In this document: one piece after another, positions 1-7,585 of the stretch
How positions within the stretch are numbered: position 1 is the stretch's first letter
Layout: each line of letters starts with the position of its first letter
Assembly: GCA_947374865.1 (NCBI GenBank)
Contig: CANCDR010000006.1
Coordinates: forward strand, 1 to 64,000
Origin: Oxalobacteraceae bacterium
Lineage (GTDB): Bacteria > Pseudomonadota > Gammaproteobacteria > Burkholderiales > Burkholderiaceae_D
Reading direction: 5' to 3'
DNA: 64,000 nt
Position numbers and translations under genes: made by a program
The notes under the pieces: generated by a model
The model's database searches: none
What the model was told of the DNA's origin: nothing
Seen by the model: the letters and a program-made list of their open reading frames with translations, nothing else

Positions 1-75
1 ACGCGCTGCACCGAGTGCGGCATTGTCTGGCATGACAGGCGTTGGTGATTGATAAGAAACTGATTGGATATCCAT
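1..75 (-). CDS. FlaG-like flagellar protein, N-terminal fragment (runs off the window)
   Basis: An ATG at 75-73 opens a frame that continues to the window edge (25 codons, beginning MDIQSVSYQS). It has a strong Shine-Dalgarno (GGGAGG) 6-7 bases upstream. Position is the main clue: in Burkholderiales the gene directly after a flagellin is usually flaG, which modulates filament length, followed by fliD. The visible N-terminus is short, polar and Gln/Ser/Pro-rich, which fits FlaG, but 25 residues cannot prove the family. It could be cotranscribed with the flagellin at 178-1674, although a strong hairpin lies between them. Confidence 0.45.
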   Translation of the reverse strand, partial: MDIQSVSYQSPTPVMPDNAALGAAR

Positions 76-132
76 AATACCTCCCTGATGGTAAAACACG
101 ACTGGGAAACCCCAGCCGGGTGATTAACACAG

Positions 133-160
133 CGTCGGTGGCTAAACTAGCCCACCGACG
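133..160 (-). terminator. Hairpin between flagellin 1 and flaG-like gene
   Basis: A perfect 9-bp stem (CGTCGGTGG at 133-141 with CCACCGACG at 152-160), extendable by an inner CTA/TAG pair, lies 18 bases after the flagellin stop. No clear U-run follows on the minus strand, so it may be an attenuator or an mRNA-stabilising stem that keeps flagellin message more abundant than flaG, not a full terminator. Confidence 0.5.
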
Positions 161-177
161 GTATTGCCAGGACTTGA

Positions 178-1674
178 TTAACCGCGTAACAGCGCCAACA
201 CACCGTTTGGCAACGAGTTCGCTTGCGCCAACATCGCCGTACCAGCTTGCTGCAGAATCTGACCACGGGTGAGGCTGGCCGTTTCCGAAGCGAAGTCTGT
301 ATCTTGAATTCGGCTACGCGATGCGCTCATGTTTTCCGAAGCCGACTGTAGGTTCGAGACGGCGTTGGCGAAGCGGGATTGCATAGCGCCGTAGAGGCCG
401 CGTTGTTTGTCGATACTTGCCAGTGCGCCGTCAATTTGTGACAAGGCACGCGTAGCACCCGCAGTGCTTGATACGTCAATCGTATTCACAGCTTGAAGGC
501 TACTATTTTGTGCTGCACCGACAAACCAGCCCAAAGCCGTAGCGCCAGATATGCCAAAAGATTGGTTGGAATCAAGTTTTAATTCTCCAACGCATACCAG
601 TGTGCCGGTGGTTGCGAGCGTACCAGCACCTGATCCAGCGTCAGTGGTAATTGTTCCAGCGCCATTTGAAGCGGTGCCTGTTAAGGTAATGTCTTCGCCA
701 CTTGCGTTAGTAATAACAATGCCAGCCCCTGTATCATTTAGTTTTGCAGTGACACCTGTGGACCCTGAAACACCGTTAAATGCACTTACTGCATCGGCCA
801 AATCAGTCGCTAATGGACCTACGGAAAACGCGATTGTTACCGGCTGACCGCTAATTTGATTAGATTGCACAGTGAGCGAGTAAGACGATGCTGCAGTAAA
901 TGACATATCTATACTAGTAACCGCAGAAGCAGAAACATTGGTTTGCGCTGACTTAGCGTTGATAGATGCTGCAACTTTTTTTGCAGAATCATTCGCAGTA
1001 GGAGTGAAATCAACTGCACCAGTCGCACCTAAAATTGAAAAGGTAGCGCCTGTCGCTCTACGAGCCGCGCCTGCAGAAGAAAGCTGTGTTAATGCAGTCG
1101 TACCCAGCACCATATCACCTGACGTGTCTGTTGCTGTAGCAGGCTTCGCACCCATTGTGTTATTGCCATACGCATAGGTCCTAAAATTGGCATTAGTAAC
1201 ACTGATGTTTTGATTACTATTCGCCCCAACTTGAAATGCCATGCTTGAAGCCGTGCCGTCCATCAGATTCATGCCGTTAAATTGGGTCGTCTGTGCTGTG
1301 CGATCCATTTCCGACAAAAGTTGGTTGACTTCATCTTGAATGGTTCTGCGATCCGATGCAGTGTTAGTCGCGTTGGCTGCCTGTACAGCTAGTTCACGAA
1401 CACGTTGGAGATTGTCAGAGGTCGTCGCTAAGGAGCCCTCTGCAACCTGTGTCATCGAAATAGCATCATTGGCATTTCGACCTGCTTGATTGACACCCTT
1501 GATTTGCGAGGTAAAGCGCTCAGCAATCGACATGCCGGCGGCATCGTCTTTAGCATTGTTAATCCGTAAGCCAGATGACAAACGCTCAAGAGAAGTGCTC
1601 AAACTTGCTTGCGAAGTATTGAGGTGGCGCTGTGAATTGATCGAGCCAAGATTGGTATTGATAAATGAAGTCAT
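178..1674 (-). CDS. fliC: Flagellin 1
   Basis: This is a filament subunit of 498 residues, exported by the flagellar type III apparatus. The conserved D0/D1 N-terminus (MTSFINTNLGSINSQRHL, then LERLSSGLRINNAKDDAAG and the TQFNGMNLMDG segment) and C-terminal D1/D0 (SRIQDTDFASETASLTRGQI to the terminal LLRG) are both intact. The centre (about residues 165-400) is Ala/Thr/Ser-rich and variable, as expected for surface-exposed D2/D3. A single cysteine codon lies at 592-594 (residue 361), which is unusual for a flagellin. A good RBS (TAAGGAGA) sits just before the ATG. It is closely related at both ends to flagellin 2 but divergent in the middle. No sigma-28 promoter was found immediately upstream. 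Confidence 0.95.
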   Translation of the reverse strand: MTSFINTNLGSINSQRHLNTSQASLSTSLERLSSGLRINNAKDDAAGMSIAERFTSQIKGVNQAGRNANDAISMTQVAEGSLATTSDNLQRVRELAVQAANATNTASDRRTIQDEVNQLLSEMDRTAQTTQFNGMNLMDGTASSMAFQVGANSNQNISVTNANFRTYAYGNNTMGAKPATATDTSGDMVLGTTALTQLSSAGAARRATGATFSILGATGAVDFTPTANDSAKKVAASINAKSAQTNVSASAVTSIDMSFTAASSYSLTVQSNQISGQPVTIAFSVGPLATDLADAVSAFNGVSGSTGVTAKLNDTGAGIVITNASGEDITLTGTASNGAGTITTDAGSGAGTLATTGTLVCVGELKLDSNQSFGISGATALGWFVGAAQNSSLQAVNTIDVSSTAGATRALSQIDGALASIDKQRGLYGAMQSRFANAVSNLQSASENMSASRSRIQDTDFASETASLTRGQILQQAGTAMLAQANSLPNGVLALLRG

Positions 1675-1840
1675 GATAAATCTCCTTAAGCCTACAAATT
1701 AAATTTGACTAAAAAATGAAAAGACACCTGTCATACAGTTTCAGTAGAAGCGCAGCGATCACGACAGCAAACAATGCTCATGATCGACACAGATTCCACC
1801 TACAGCTGAATGGCGCTGCCCCATTACCCATGCACTGCTT

Positions 1841-1882
1841 AAAATTGTGGCCCCCCACAATTCGCAAAAAAGCGAATGACAC
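1841..1882. repeat. Flagellin-spacer hairpin repeat, copy 1 (short)
   Basis: The stem AATTGTGG/CCACAATT with a CCCC loop (1843-1862) is followed by a GCGAATGACA block that also ends copy 3. Relative to copies 2 and 3, about 70 bases of the middle are missing. Confidence 0.75.
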
Positions 1883-1930
1883 ATTTCGTACACGTAAATC
1901 AAAGCTAAAACCCAACATAAAACCTTGCGC

Positions 1931-2010
1931 AAAATTGTGGCCCCCCACAATCCGCTACGTTCAGACGCACCATTACTGACGCGCCAAATCGCAGAAGCAC
2001 ATGACAAAAC
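1931..2010. repeat. Flagellin-spacer hairpin repeat, copy 2
   Basis: The hairpin ATTGTGG/CCACAAT with CCCC loop (1934-1951) is followed by about 55 bases (CCGCTACG through ATGACAAA) that match copy 3 with scattered substitutions. Many changes are transitions, which suggests an old duplication. Confidence 0.75.
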
Positions 2011-2089
2011 ACGAACACATCAATCCAACTTAAAACCACCTACAAATTGCATTACCCAATTCAAAAATATTTCCAACAAATGTCTGGCT

Positions 2090-2170
2090 AAAATTGTGGC
2101 CCCCCACAATCCGCTGCGCCTGGACGCACCATCACTGGTACGTCGAATCGCAGAAGCGAATGACAAAGTA
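2090..2170. repeat. Flagellin-spacer hairpin repeat, copy 3
   Basis: The same hairpin (2093-2110) is followed by the same downstream block as copy 2, offset by exactly 159 bases. All three copies lie 170-440 bases upstream of flagellin 1, so they would fall in any long flagellin 1 leader or in a plus-strand transcript. Confidence 0.75.
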
Positions 2171-2364
2171 CAAACGTGTAAAACAAAACCACTTACTTCC
2201 CACTTCACCTACCGCAGCAACGCGCAAACATGCACCTCCACTGCTTAAAAAAATTGCTAGTATTTAGCTGGCAGCCAGAACCAGGGGTCGCCCAGAATCG
2301 ACGCTTCCCCCTCAGCCTATTTGCAGATAGAATTCGTTCTTGTCCGCAGACACCCGGTCCTTTC

Positions 2365-2391
2365 AGAGCGCGTAGAACAGCGCTCTTTTTT
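2365..2391 (+). terminator. Plus-strand intrinsic-terminator-like hairpin with no upstream gene
   Basis: The stem AGAGCGC/GCGCTCT (7 bp, 8-base loop) is followed at once by a run of six T on the plus strand. No plus-strand gene precedes it, so it would end an uncharacterised transcript crossing the hairpin repeats, or it is a relic. Confidence 0.5.
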
Positions 2392-2555
2392 CAGGCCAAG
2401 CGAGTACCTCCTTCATCTCAAAGGGATTGCGAGGTACGGTATTTTTTGCGGGGCGCAGCAGTCCACAACACAGACCTGGGTCGGCATTCACTGTTCTCCA
2501 GTCCGAACCCGGACGAGAACATGCTTCCTCAATCGTCGCGTCGCTTTAGCGCGCC

Positions 2556-2582
2556 AAACGTTTATCTTTTTTCAGCCGATAC
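2556..2582 (+). promoter_or_regulatory. Sigma-28-like promoter on the plus strand
   Basis: AAACGTTT, 11 bases, then GCCGATAC matches the FliA consensus TAAAGTTT-N11-GCCGATAA at 13 of 16 positions with the exact spacing. It points away from flagellin 1 and towards the 3' end of flagellin 2, where no gene is visible on the plus strand. Confidence 0.4.
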
Positions 2583-3164
2583 CAATCCCTTCATTCCGTT
2601 TAGACGAATAATTCCCCGACTCAAAGGTGAGTCATTTTTACTTTTCTCCGCCGGGCGCAATAACATCGGCACCCCGCGGTCTTACATTCTTTGTTACGCA
2701 AAACTTTTAATGCTCAAAAACATACATCCCACTTTTTACCGCTACGTTCACTCCAGCTACCAGCTCTGGGCGGCGACACCGCTGCGCAGAACGAGCTTCA
2801 TCAAACGTGTTACTCTCCAGACCAGTCGCGCTAATGTGTTACGAATACAGCATCAGCAAGACAGCCCGTCAATTCAAATTTCAGTTTGCTCATCAATCCA
2901 GCATGAGCGTCTTTTTATTAAGGCATGCAGCGGCCCAGCGACGGAAGGTACGCATTCCGGCGATAACGCTTAACGTCAGATAGGGCCTGCTGCTTTTATT
3001 GCCTTTCAATTTTCCATTCAATGCTCAATCACTGCAGATGCAACCCCTTCGCCGGACCAATAACAGCACAGGTCAACGGCGCCAAACGCAGGCATGCATC
3101 TACATTCACATTCACATCAATTCACATTACCTACGCATTACATCAGCTTATGCATCACGACCAA

Positions 3165-4673
3165 TTAACCGCGCAGCAGCGTCAACACGCCGTTTGGCAG
3201 TGTGTTCGCCTGTGCCAACATGGCTGTACCAGCTTGCTGCAGAATCTGACCACGGGTCAGGTTCGCTGTTTCAACCGCGAAGTCGGTGTCTTGAATCCGG
3301 CTACGGGAAGCACTCATGTTTTCCGACGCAGTATGCAGATTGGCGATCGCGTTGTTAAAACGGGACTGCAAAGCACCATACAAACCACGCTGGGCATTAA
3401 TCGCATTCAGCGCGCCGTCAACGAGTGACAAGGAACGGGTAGCAGAATCTACGTTCGTGACGTCGATCATGTTGACTTGTTGCAGGCTAGAGCTTGCTGT
3501 AGCAGCCGTAAAGAAATCACCGATATTTGCACCGGTAACACCAAATGGCTTACTCGAATCAAGGATCACCTGGCCTGTAGCCCATGCCGTTGAAGCACCA
3601 CCGGCTGCAATGACTGCGCCGCCAAAAGTCGCCGCATTCACATTGCCTGCTGCGAGCGATGATATTTGAATATCTTCACCGCTCGCATTGGTGAGGGTGA
3701 CGCCATCATTCGTGGCGTTCACTTTTGCTGTAATGCCTGTAGATGCTGTAATGTTGTTGAAGGCAGTGACAGCACTGGTTAATCCGTCCGACGTGGCGAT
3801 ATTATCAATCGACATCGATACTGTTTTTTCTTGACCAACAGCGTTATTCGATGCGACCGTAAAGGCGTAAGTACCAACAGCTGCAAAGCTCAAATCGGCT
3901 TGTGTGATCGCCGTAGCAGAAACATTCGTCGTCGAAGTTTGAGCGTTCACTAAAGATGCGACTTTTTCGGCTGAATCATTGGCAAGATATGAAATTGTTG
4001 TAGACCCAGTTGAGCCACCGAGCGTAAAGCTATTATTTGTAGCAATGCGAGAATTTAACGCACCAATGGTGGCTGATGAAAGCGCATTCGTCGCAGTCGA
4101 ACCCATCACCAAATCACCTTTAGTCGCCGTGGCAGTCGCAGCCAAGGCACCCATTCTGTAATTACCAAATGCGTTGGTACGGAAGTTACTGTTTTCAACG
4201 GTGACCGTTTGATAGGCATTCGCGCCTACTTGAAAACTCGCCGTACCTAAGCTGCCATCCATCAGATTAGTGCCGTTAAACTGCACCATCTGCGCGTTGC
4301 GGTCGATCTCGGTCAGAAGTTGGTTCACTTCATCCTGAATCGTTTTGCGATCGCTGGCATTGTTGGTCGCGTTGGCGGCCTGCACAGTCAATTCGCGAAT
4401 ACGTTGCAGCGCATCCGAAGTAGCGACTAAGCCACCCTCAGCTACCTGCGTCATTGAGATGCCATCATTTGCGTTCCTGCTCGCCTGATTGACACCCTTA
4501 ATCTGTGATGTAAAGCGTTCGGCGATCGACATGCCCGCGGCATCGTCCTTCGCGTTATTAATTCGCATACCAGACGATAAACGCTCCAGCGCAGTCGAAA
4601 GACCAGCTTGCGACATCGATAAATGGCGCTGCGAATTGATCGAGCCAATATTGGTATTGATAAATGAAGCCAT
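3165..4673 (-). CDS. fliC: Flagellin 2
   Basis: A 502-residue filament subunit with intact D0/D1 ends (MASFINTNIGSINSQRHLSM; SRIQDTDFAVETANLTRGQI; terminal LLRG). The N- and C-terminal regions are nearly identical to flagellin 1. The central domain (about residues 170-400) is alignable but diverged and lacks cysteine. The start has a clear RBS (AAAGGAGA). A well-formed sigma-28 promoter lies about 190 bases upstream (4863-4889), so this copy is the one visibly under class-III flagellar control. Two flagellins side by side suggest a mixed filament or alternative subunits. Confidence 0.95.
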   Translation of the reverse strand: MASFINTNIGSINSQRHLSMSQAGLSTALERLSSGMRINNAKDDAAGMSIAERFTSQIKGVNQASRNANDGISMTQVAEGGLVATSDALQRIRELTVQAANATNNASDRKTIQDEVNQLLTEIDRNAQMVQFNGTNLMDGSLGTASFQVGANAYQTVTVENSNFRTNAFGNYRMGALAATATATKGDLVMGSTATNALSSATIGALNSRIATNNSFTLGGSTGSTTISYLANDSAEKVASLVNAQTSTTNVSATAITQADLSFAAVGTYAFTVASNNAVGQEKTVSMSIDNIATSDGLTSAVTAFNNITASTGITAKVNATNDGVTLTNASGEDIQISSLAAGNVNAATFGGAVIAAGGASTAWATGQVILDSSKPFGVTGANIGDFFTAATASSSLQQVNMIDVTNVDSATRSLSLVDGALNAINAQRGLYGALQSRFNNAIANLHTASENMSASRSRIQDTDFAVETANLTRGQILQQAGTAMLAQANTLPNGVLTLLRG

Positions 4674-4731
4674 GGAAAAATCTCCTTTGGATTACGTAAT
4701 TCGTACAAATGTCTAAATAGGGGGCCTGTTA

Positions 4732-4769
4732 CCCTGGTTAGCCGCCTTGGGTAGGGCGGTTTAACCGGG
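4732..4769 (-). promoter_or_regulatory. Imperfect hairpin in the flagellin 2 leader
   Basis: CCCTGGTTAGCCGCC and GGCGGTTTAACCGGG can pair with a few mismatches around a short loop. This places a stable stem about 60 bases upstream of the flagellin 2 start, inside the leader predicted from the sigma-28 promoter. It could set translation rate or mRNA stability. Confidence 0.4.
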
Positions 4770-4862
4770 TGATACTTCTTTTAACGGGCAGCTTTGAAAA
4801 AACATGAGACATGAAGCGGAAATATTTGTCGCATGCTCAACAAAGCTGCTGTCGAGTTAGGT

Positions 4863-4889
4863 GTATCGGTGGGTATTGGGAAAACTTGA
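4863..4889 (-). promoter_or_regulatory. Sigma-28 (FliA) promoter of flagellin 2
   Basis: Read on the minus strand: TCAAGTTT, 11 bases, ACCGATAC. This is 13 of 16 to the FliA consensus TAAAGTTT-N11-GCCGATAA with perfect spacing. Transcription would begin near 4855, giving a leader of about 180 nt before the ATG at 4673. Confidence 0.7.
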
Positions 4890-5179
4890 GGGGTGCGCCA
4901 AAGGTCGTTTTGTAGTTGGATTCTACAGAAAGTGGCTTTGTTCGGGGTTTTGAGTGGGGTGAGGGAGTGTTAATGTAATTAAATATTATGATTTGATTAG
5001 GTATGAGCGAGTTTATTAAACTTTCCGTATTACTCTATCTTAGTTTTTGTATATTTGATCTGCGAACAATTATTTATTCAATTTTAGTAAAGTTATTACT
5101 TGTGTTGCCGTTAAGGTAGTAATGCCCACAAGGTTGATTGTATTTTCCTAGTTTTTTGATATTTTTTCGGGATGTTCAA

Positions 5180-7384
5180 ATGAGTATAATTTCCTATCTT
5201 GCAACTTCGCAAATTGTCGAATTGACTACTTCGCAAATTCAGACATTGAGCACTAGTGAAATTATGGACTTGACTTCAAGTCAAGTTATGGCTCTAACTA
5301 CATCTCAGATTGATGTTCTCGATACGCAGCAAATATCGTTAATAACTACAAGCGCTATTACTGGCCTTACGACTTCGGATATTTTGGTTCTTGGGACGAG
5401 CGCAGTCTCTTCTTTAAAAACAGCTCAAGTTGCTGCGTTATCAACTGCGACTATTTTGGCCCTCGGAACTAGTCAGATTACTGCGCTAACGACATCACAA
5501 GTAGCTGCCTTATCCACATCTCAGGTCATCGCATTAACGACTTCGGACATAATGTCTTTCGGGACAAGTCAAATTTTAACGTTAAAGACTTTGCAAGTTG
5601 CTGCCTTAACGACGTCAGACATCCTAGCCTTGGGTACAAGTCAAGTAATGGCTCTGACAACAACGCAGGTCGCTGCGCTGACGACGACACAAATTTTCAC
5701 CTTGGGAACAAGCCAGATAGCTGCCATTGAGACGTCAGATGTTAGTGCCTTGACGTCATCGCAATTAATATCGCTAACAACGTCCGATATTCTTGCCTTA
5801 GGTACTAGTCAAGTCATTGCCTTAAAGACGGCGCAGGTCGCAGCATTAACAACGACAGAAATTTTCACTCTTGGAACAACTCAGGTCACGGCCCTGACAA
5901 CGTCGCAAGTGAGTGCATTAACTTCATCTCAAATCATTACGCTAACGACGTCTGACATTATTTCTCTTGGGACAAGTCAGGTCATAGCCTTAAAGACCGC
6001 TCAAGTCGCTGCATTGACAACAACTGATATTTTGACCTTGGGAACCTCTCAGGTCGTTGCTTTGACGACGTCGCAAGTCAGTGCATTAATCACATCTCAG
6101 GTCATTACATTAACGACTTCGGATATCATCAATCTGGGAACTAGTCAGGTTGCAGCATTGCTCACGGTGCAAGTTGCTGCCTTAACGACGTCAGACATCC
6201 TAGCCTTGGGTACAAGTCAAGTAATGGCTCTGACAACAACGCAGGTCGCTGCGCTGACGACGACACAAATTTTCACCTTGGGAACAAGCCAGGTAGCTGC
6301 CATGGAGACGTCTGACGTGAGGGCATTAACTTCATCGCAAATAATATCGCTGACTACATCAAATATATCTTCCTTAACAACAAGTAATATTGCTTCGTTG
6401 AAGACTACACAGATAGTCGCCTTAACAACCTCAGATGTTAAGGCATTGACAACTGGGCAGGTTTCAGCAATAAGTACCGCTGGAGTTGAGGCATTAACCT
6501 CAAGCCAGGTCATTGCATTAGGTACATCCCAAATTGTTCATCTACATTTAGGCACTCCAATCATCCTCGATCTCAACCGAGACGGCATCAACACCTTGAG
6601 CATCTCCCAGGGCGTCGAATTTGACCTCTTCGCCACCGGCAAAAAAGTCAACACCGGTTGGGTCGGCGCAGGTGACGGTATCCTGGTCATGGATAGAAGC
6701 CACGACGGCAGCATTAACGACGGTAGTGAGCTCTTCGGCTCCGCCACCGTCCTCGCGTCCGGCAGTACGGCATCGAACGGCTACCAAGCCTTGCAAGAAC
6801 TCGATACCAACGGTGACGGCGTCATTGATAGTGCTGATGCCGCCTTCAAAGATCTGCGTGTCTGGGTCGATGCCAATGCCGACGGTGTAAGTGCCGCGGG
6901 TGAGCTAAAAACCTTGGCCGAGCTGAACATCGCCTCGATCAACACATCAGCGAACAATGTCGTCGAACAAAACAATGGCAACTTAGCCTTGATGACCTCG
7001 ACCTATACCTTAACGGACGGCTCAGTCGCCAAATCTGCCGACGTCTGGTTCATCGCTGATAAAGATGCGCCAGCCAGCTCTTCGGTAGCAAGCCCACCGG
7101 CAGATCTGCGCTCCAGCGTCAATGCCCTGGTTCAAGCCATGGCAGCCTTTGAGGTCGATGGCAGCGGCGATGTAGCGAGCACGCCGAAGATTGATGTGCT
7201 GCACGACGGAACACTGGCCTCAGCCGGGGTCGCAGTCGGTGGTCTGGTGGAGGTACTCAAACAGTACGATGCCGACGGTAATCGAATCGCGGGCCTCAAC
7301 AACACGCTGGCAGCACCTGGACAACCCGCGACGGTAACGAAGCCGCCAACGGGTACGGAGGGCTTCCTCGCCTTAGGCAAGTAG
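5180..7384 (+). CDS. Octapeptide-repeat (xLTTSQVx) protein with calcium-binding C-terminus; probable type I secretion substrate
   Basis: A 734-residue protein. Residues 6-453 are about 56 uninterrupted eight-residue repeats of the form xL-T/G/K-T-S-Q/D-V/I-x, which predicts a regular beta-solenoid-like rod with Thr/Ser arrayed on one face. Residues about 454-640 carry acidic loops (DLNRDG, DRSHDG, DTNGDGVIDSAD, DANADG) of the kind seen in calcium-binding C-terminal regions of type I secreted proteins. The far C-terminus would hold the uncleaved secretion signal. There is no Sec signal peptide, which fits type I export. The ATG at 5180 was chosen over the TTG at 5138 because the repeat begins right after it. 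A strong terminator follows, and the exporter genes are next. Likely an adhesin or surface-layer-like protein; its exact role is unknown. Confidence 0.75.
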   Translation: MSIISYLATSQIVELTTSQIQTLSTSEIMDLTSSQVMALTTSQIDVLDTQQISLITTSAITGLTTSDILVLGTSAVSSLKTAQVAALSTATILALGTSQITALTTSQVAALSTSQVIALTTSDIMSFGTSQILTLKTLQVAALTTSDILALGTSQVMALTTTQVAALTTTQIFTLGTSQIAAIETSDVSALTSSQLISLTTSDILALGTSQVIALKTAQVAALTTTEIFTLGTTQVTALTTSQVSALTSSQIITLTTSDIISLGTSQVIALKTAQVAALTTTDILTLGTSQVVALTTSQVSALITSQVITLTTSDIINLGTSQVAALLTVQVAALTTSDILALGTSQVMALTTTQVAALTTTQIFTLGTSQVAAMETSDVRALTSSQIISLTTSNISSLTTSNIASLKTTQIVALTTSDVKALTTGQVSAISTAGVEALTSSQVIALGTSQIVHLHLGTPIILDLNRDGINTLSISQGVEFDLFATGKKVNTGWVGAGDGILVMDRSHDGSINDGSELFGSATVLASGSTASNGYQALQELDTNGDGVIDSADAAFKDLRVWVDANADGVSAAGELKTLAELNIASINTSANNVVEQNNGNLALMTSTYTLTDGSVAKSADVWFIADKDAPASSSVASPPADLRSSVNALVQAMAAFEVDGSGDVASTPKIDVLHDGTLASAGVAVGGLVEVLKQYDADGNRIAGLNNTLAAPGQPATVTKPPTGTEGFLALGK
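5593..5716 (+). repeat. 124-bp perfect direct repeat, copy A
   Basis: This stretch is identical to 6169-6292, 576 bases (24 octapeptide units) downstream, although neighbouring units have drifted at synonymous sites. It indicates a recent internal duplication or gene conversion. Confidence 0.85.
6169..6292 (+). repeat. 124-bp perfect direct repeat, copy B
   Basis: Identical to 5593-5716. The first mismatch follows at 6293 (G, against A at 5717). Confidence 0.85.
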
Positions 7385-7409
7385 TAAAGCTTAAGGTAGC
7401 AGGGATGAA

Positions 7410-7443
7410 GGGCGGCAAAGCTTCGGCTTTGCCGCCCTTTTTT
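7410..7443 (+). terminator. Intrinsic terminator after the repeat protein
   Basis: A perfect 12-bp stem (GGGCGGCAAAGC / GCTTTGCCGCCC) with a TTCG tetraloop is followed by six T. It separates transcription of the secreted protein from that of the exporter. Confidence 0.92.
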
Positions 7444-7585
7444 ATCCTCTGTTCAAAGGATGGGTAGGCCCCCATTTCCCTGCAGCTGAGTTAGAATTGC
7501 GAACAAGAAACGGTTGTCGATTTCATTTGTATTAGGTCCAGAATGGTTCTGAACTTGGTCGTCTTTTTATAATGCCAAATGCACA

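Larger units (their letters stand above)
1675..3164. other. 1.5-kb gene-free spacer between the flagellin genes
   Basis: No convincing gene is seen on either strand. The longest open frame (plus strand, 2230-2973) has no family resemblance, no good RBS and an Arg/Ser/Phe-rich composition typical of chance translation. The spacer does hold three hairpin repeats (1843-2110), a plus-strand terminator-like hairpin (2365-2391) and a plus-strand sigma-28-like site (2556-2582). It may be the remains of deleted flagellar genes or a long regulatory leader for flagellin 1. Confidence 0.6.
5195..6538 (+). repeat. 24-bp tandem coding repeat, about 56 units
   Basis: 1344 bases are divided exactly into 24-base units, each encoding one octapeptide. 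A seven-unit (168-base) higher-order pattern is visible in the middle, where units with G, K and E in the third position recur in order. All units stay in frame, so loss or gain of units would change rod length without breaking the gene. Confidence 0.85.

Noticed and set aside
2230-2973. 247-residue plus-strand open frame between the flagellins
   Set aside because: No RBS, no domain resemblance and random-looking Arg/Ser/Phe composition; better read as non-coding spacer.
6217-6513. Antisense frame within the octapeptide repeats
   Set aside because: Open only because the 24-bp repeat lacks stops in that frame.
7545-7573. Promoter of the ABC exporter (TATAAT at 7568)
   Set aside because: The -10 is perfect but the -35 is poor and the implied leader is only a few bases; too weak to list as a feature.
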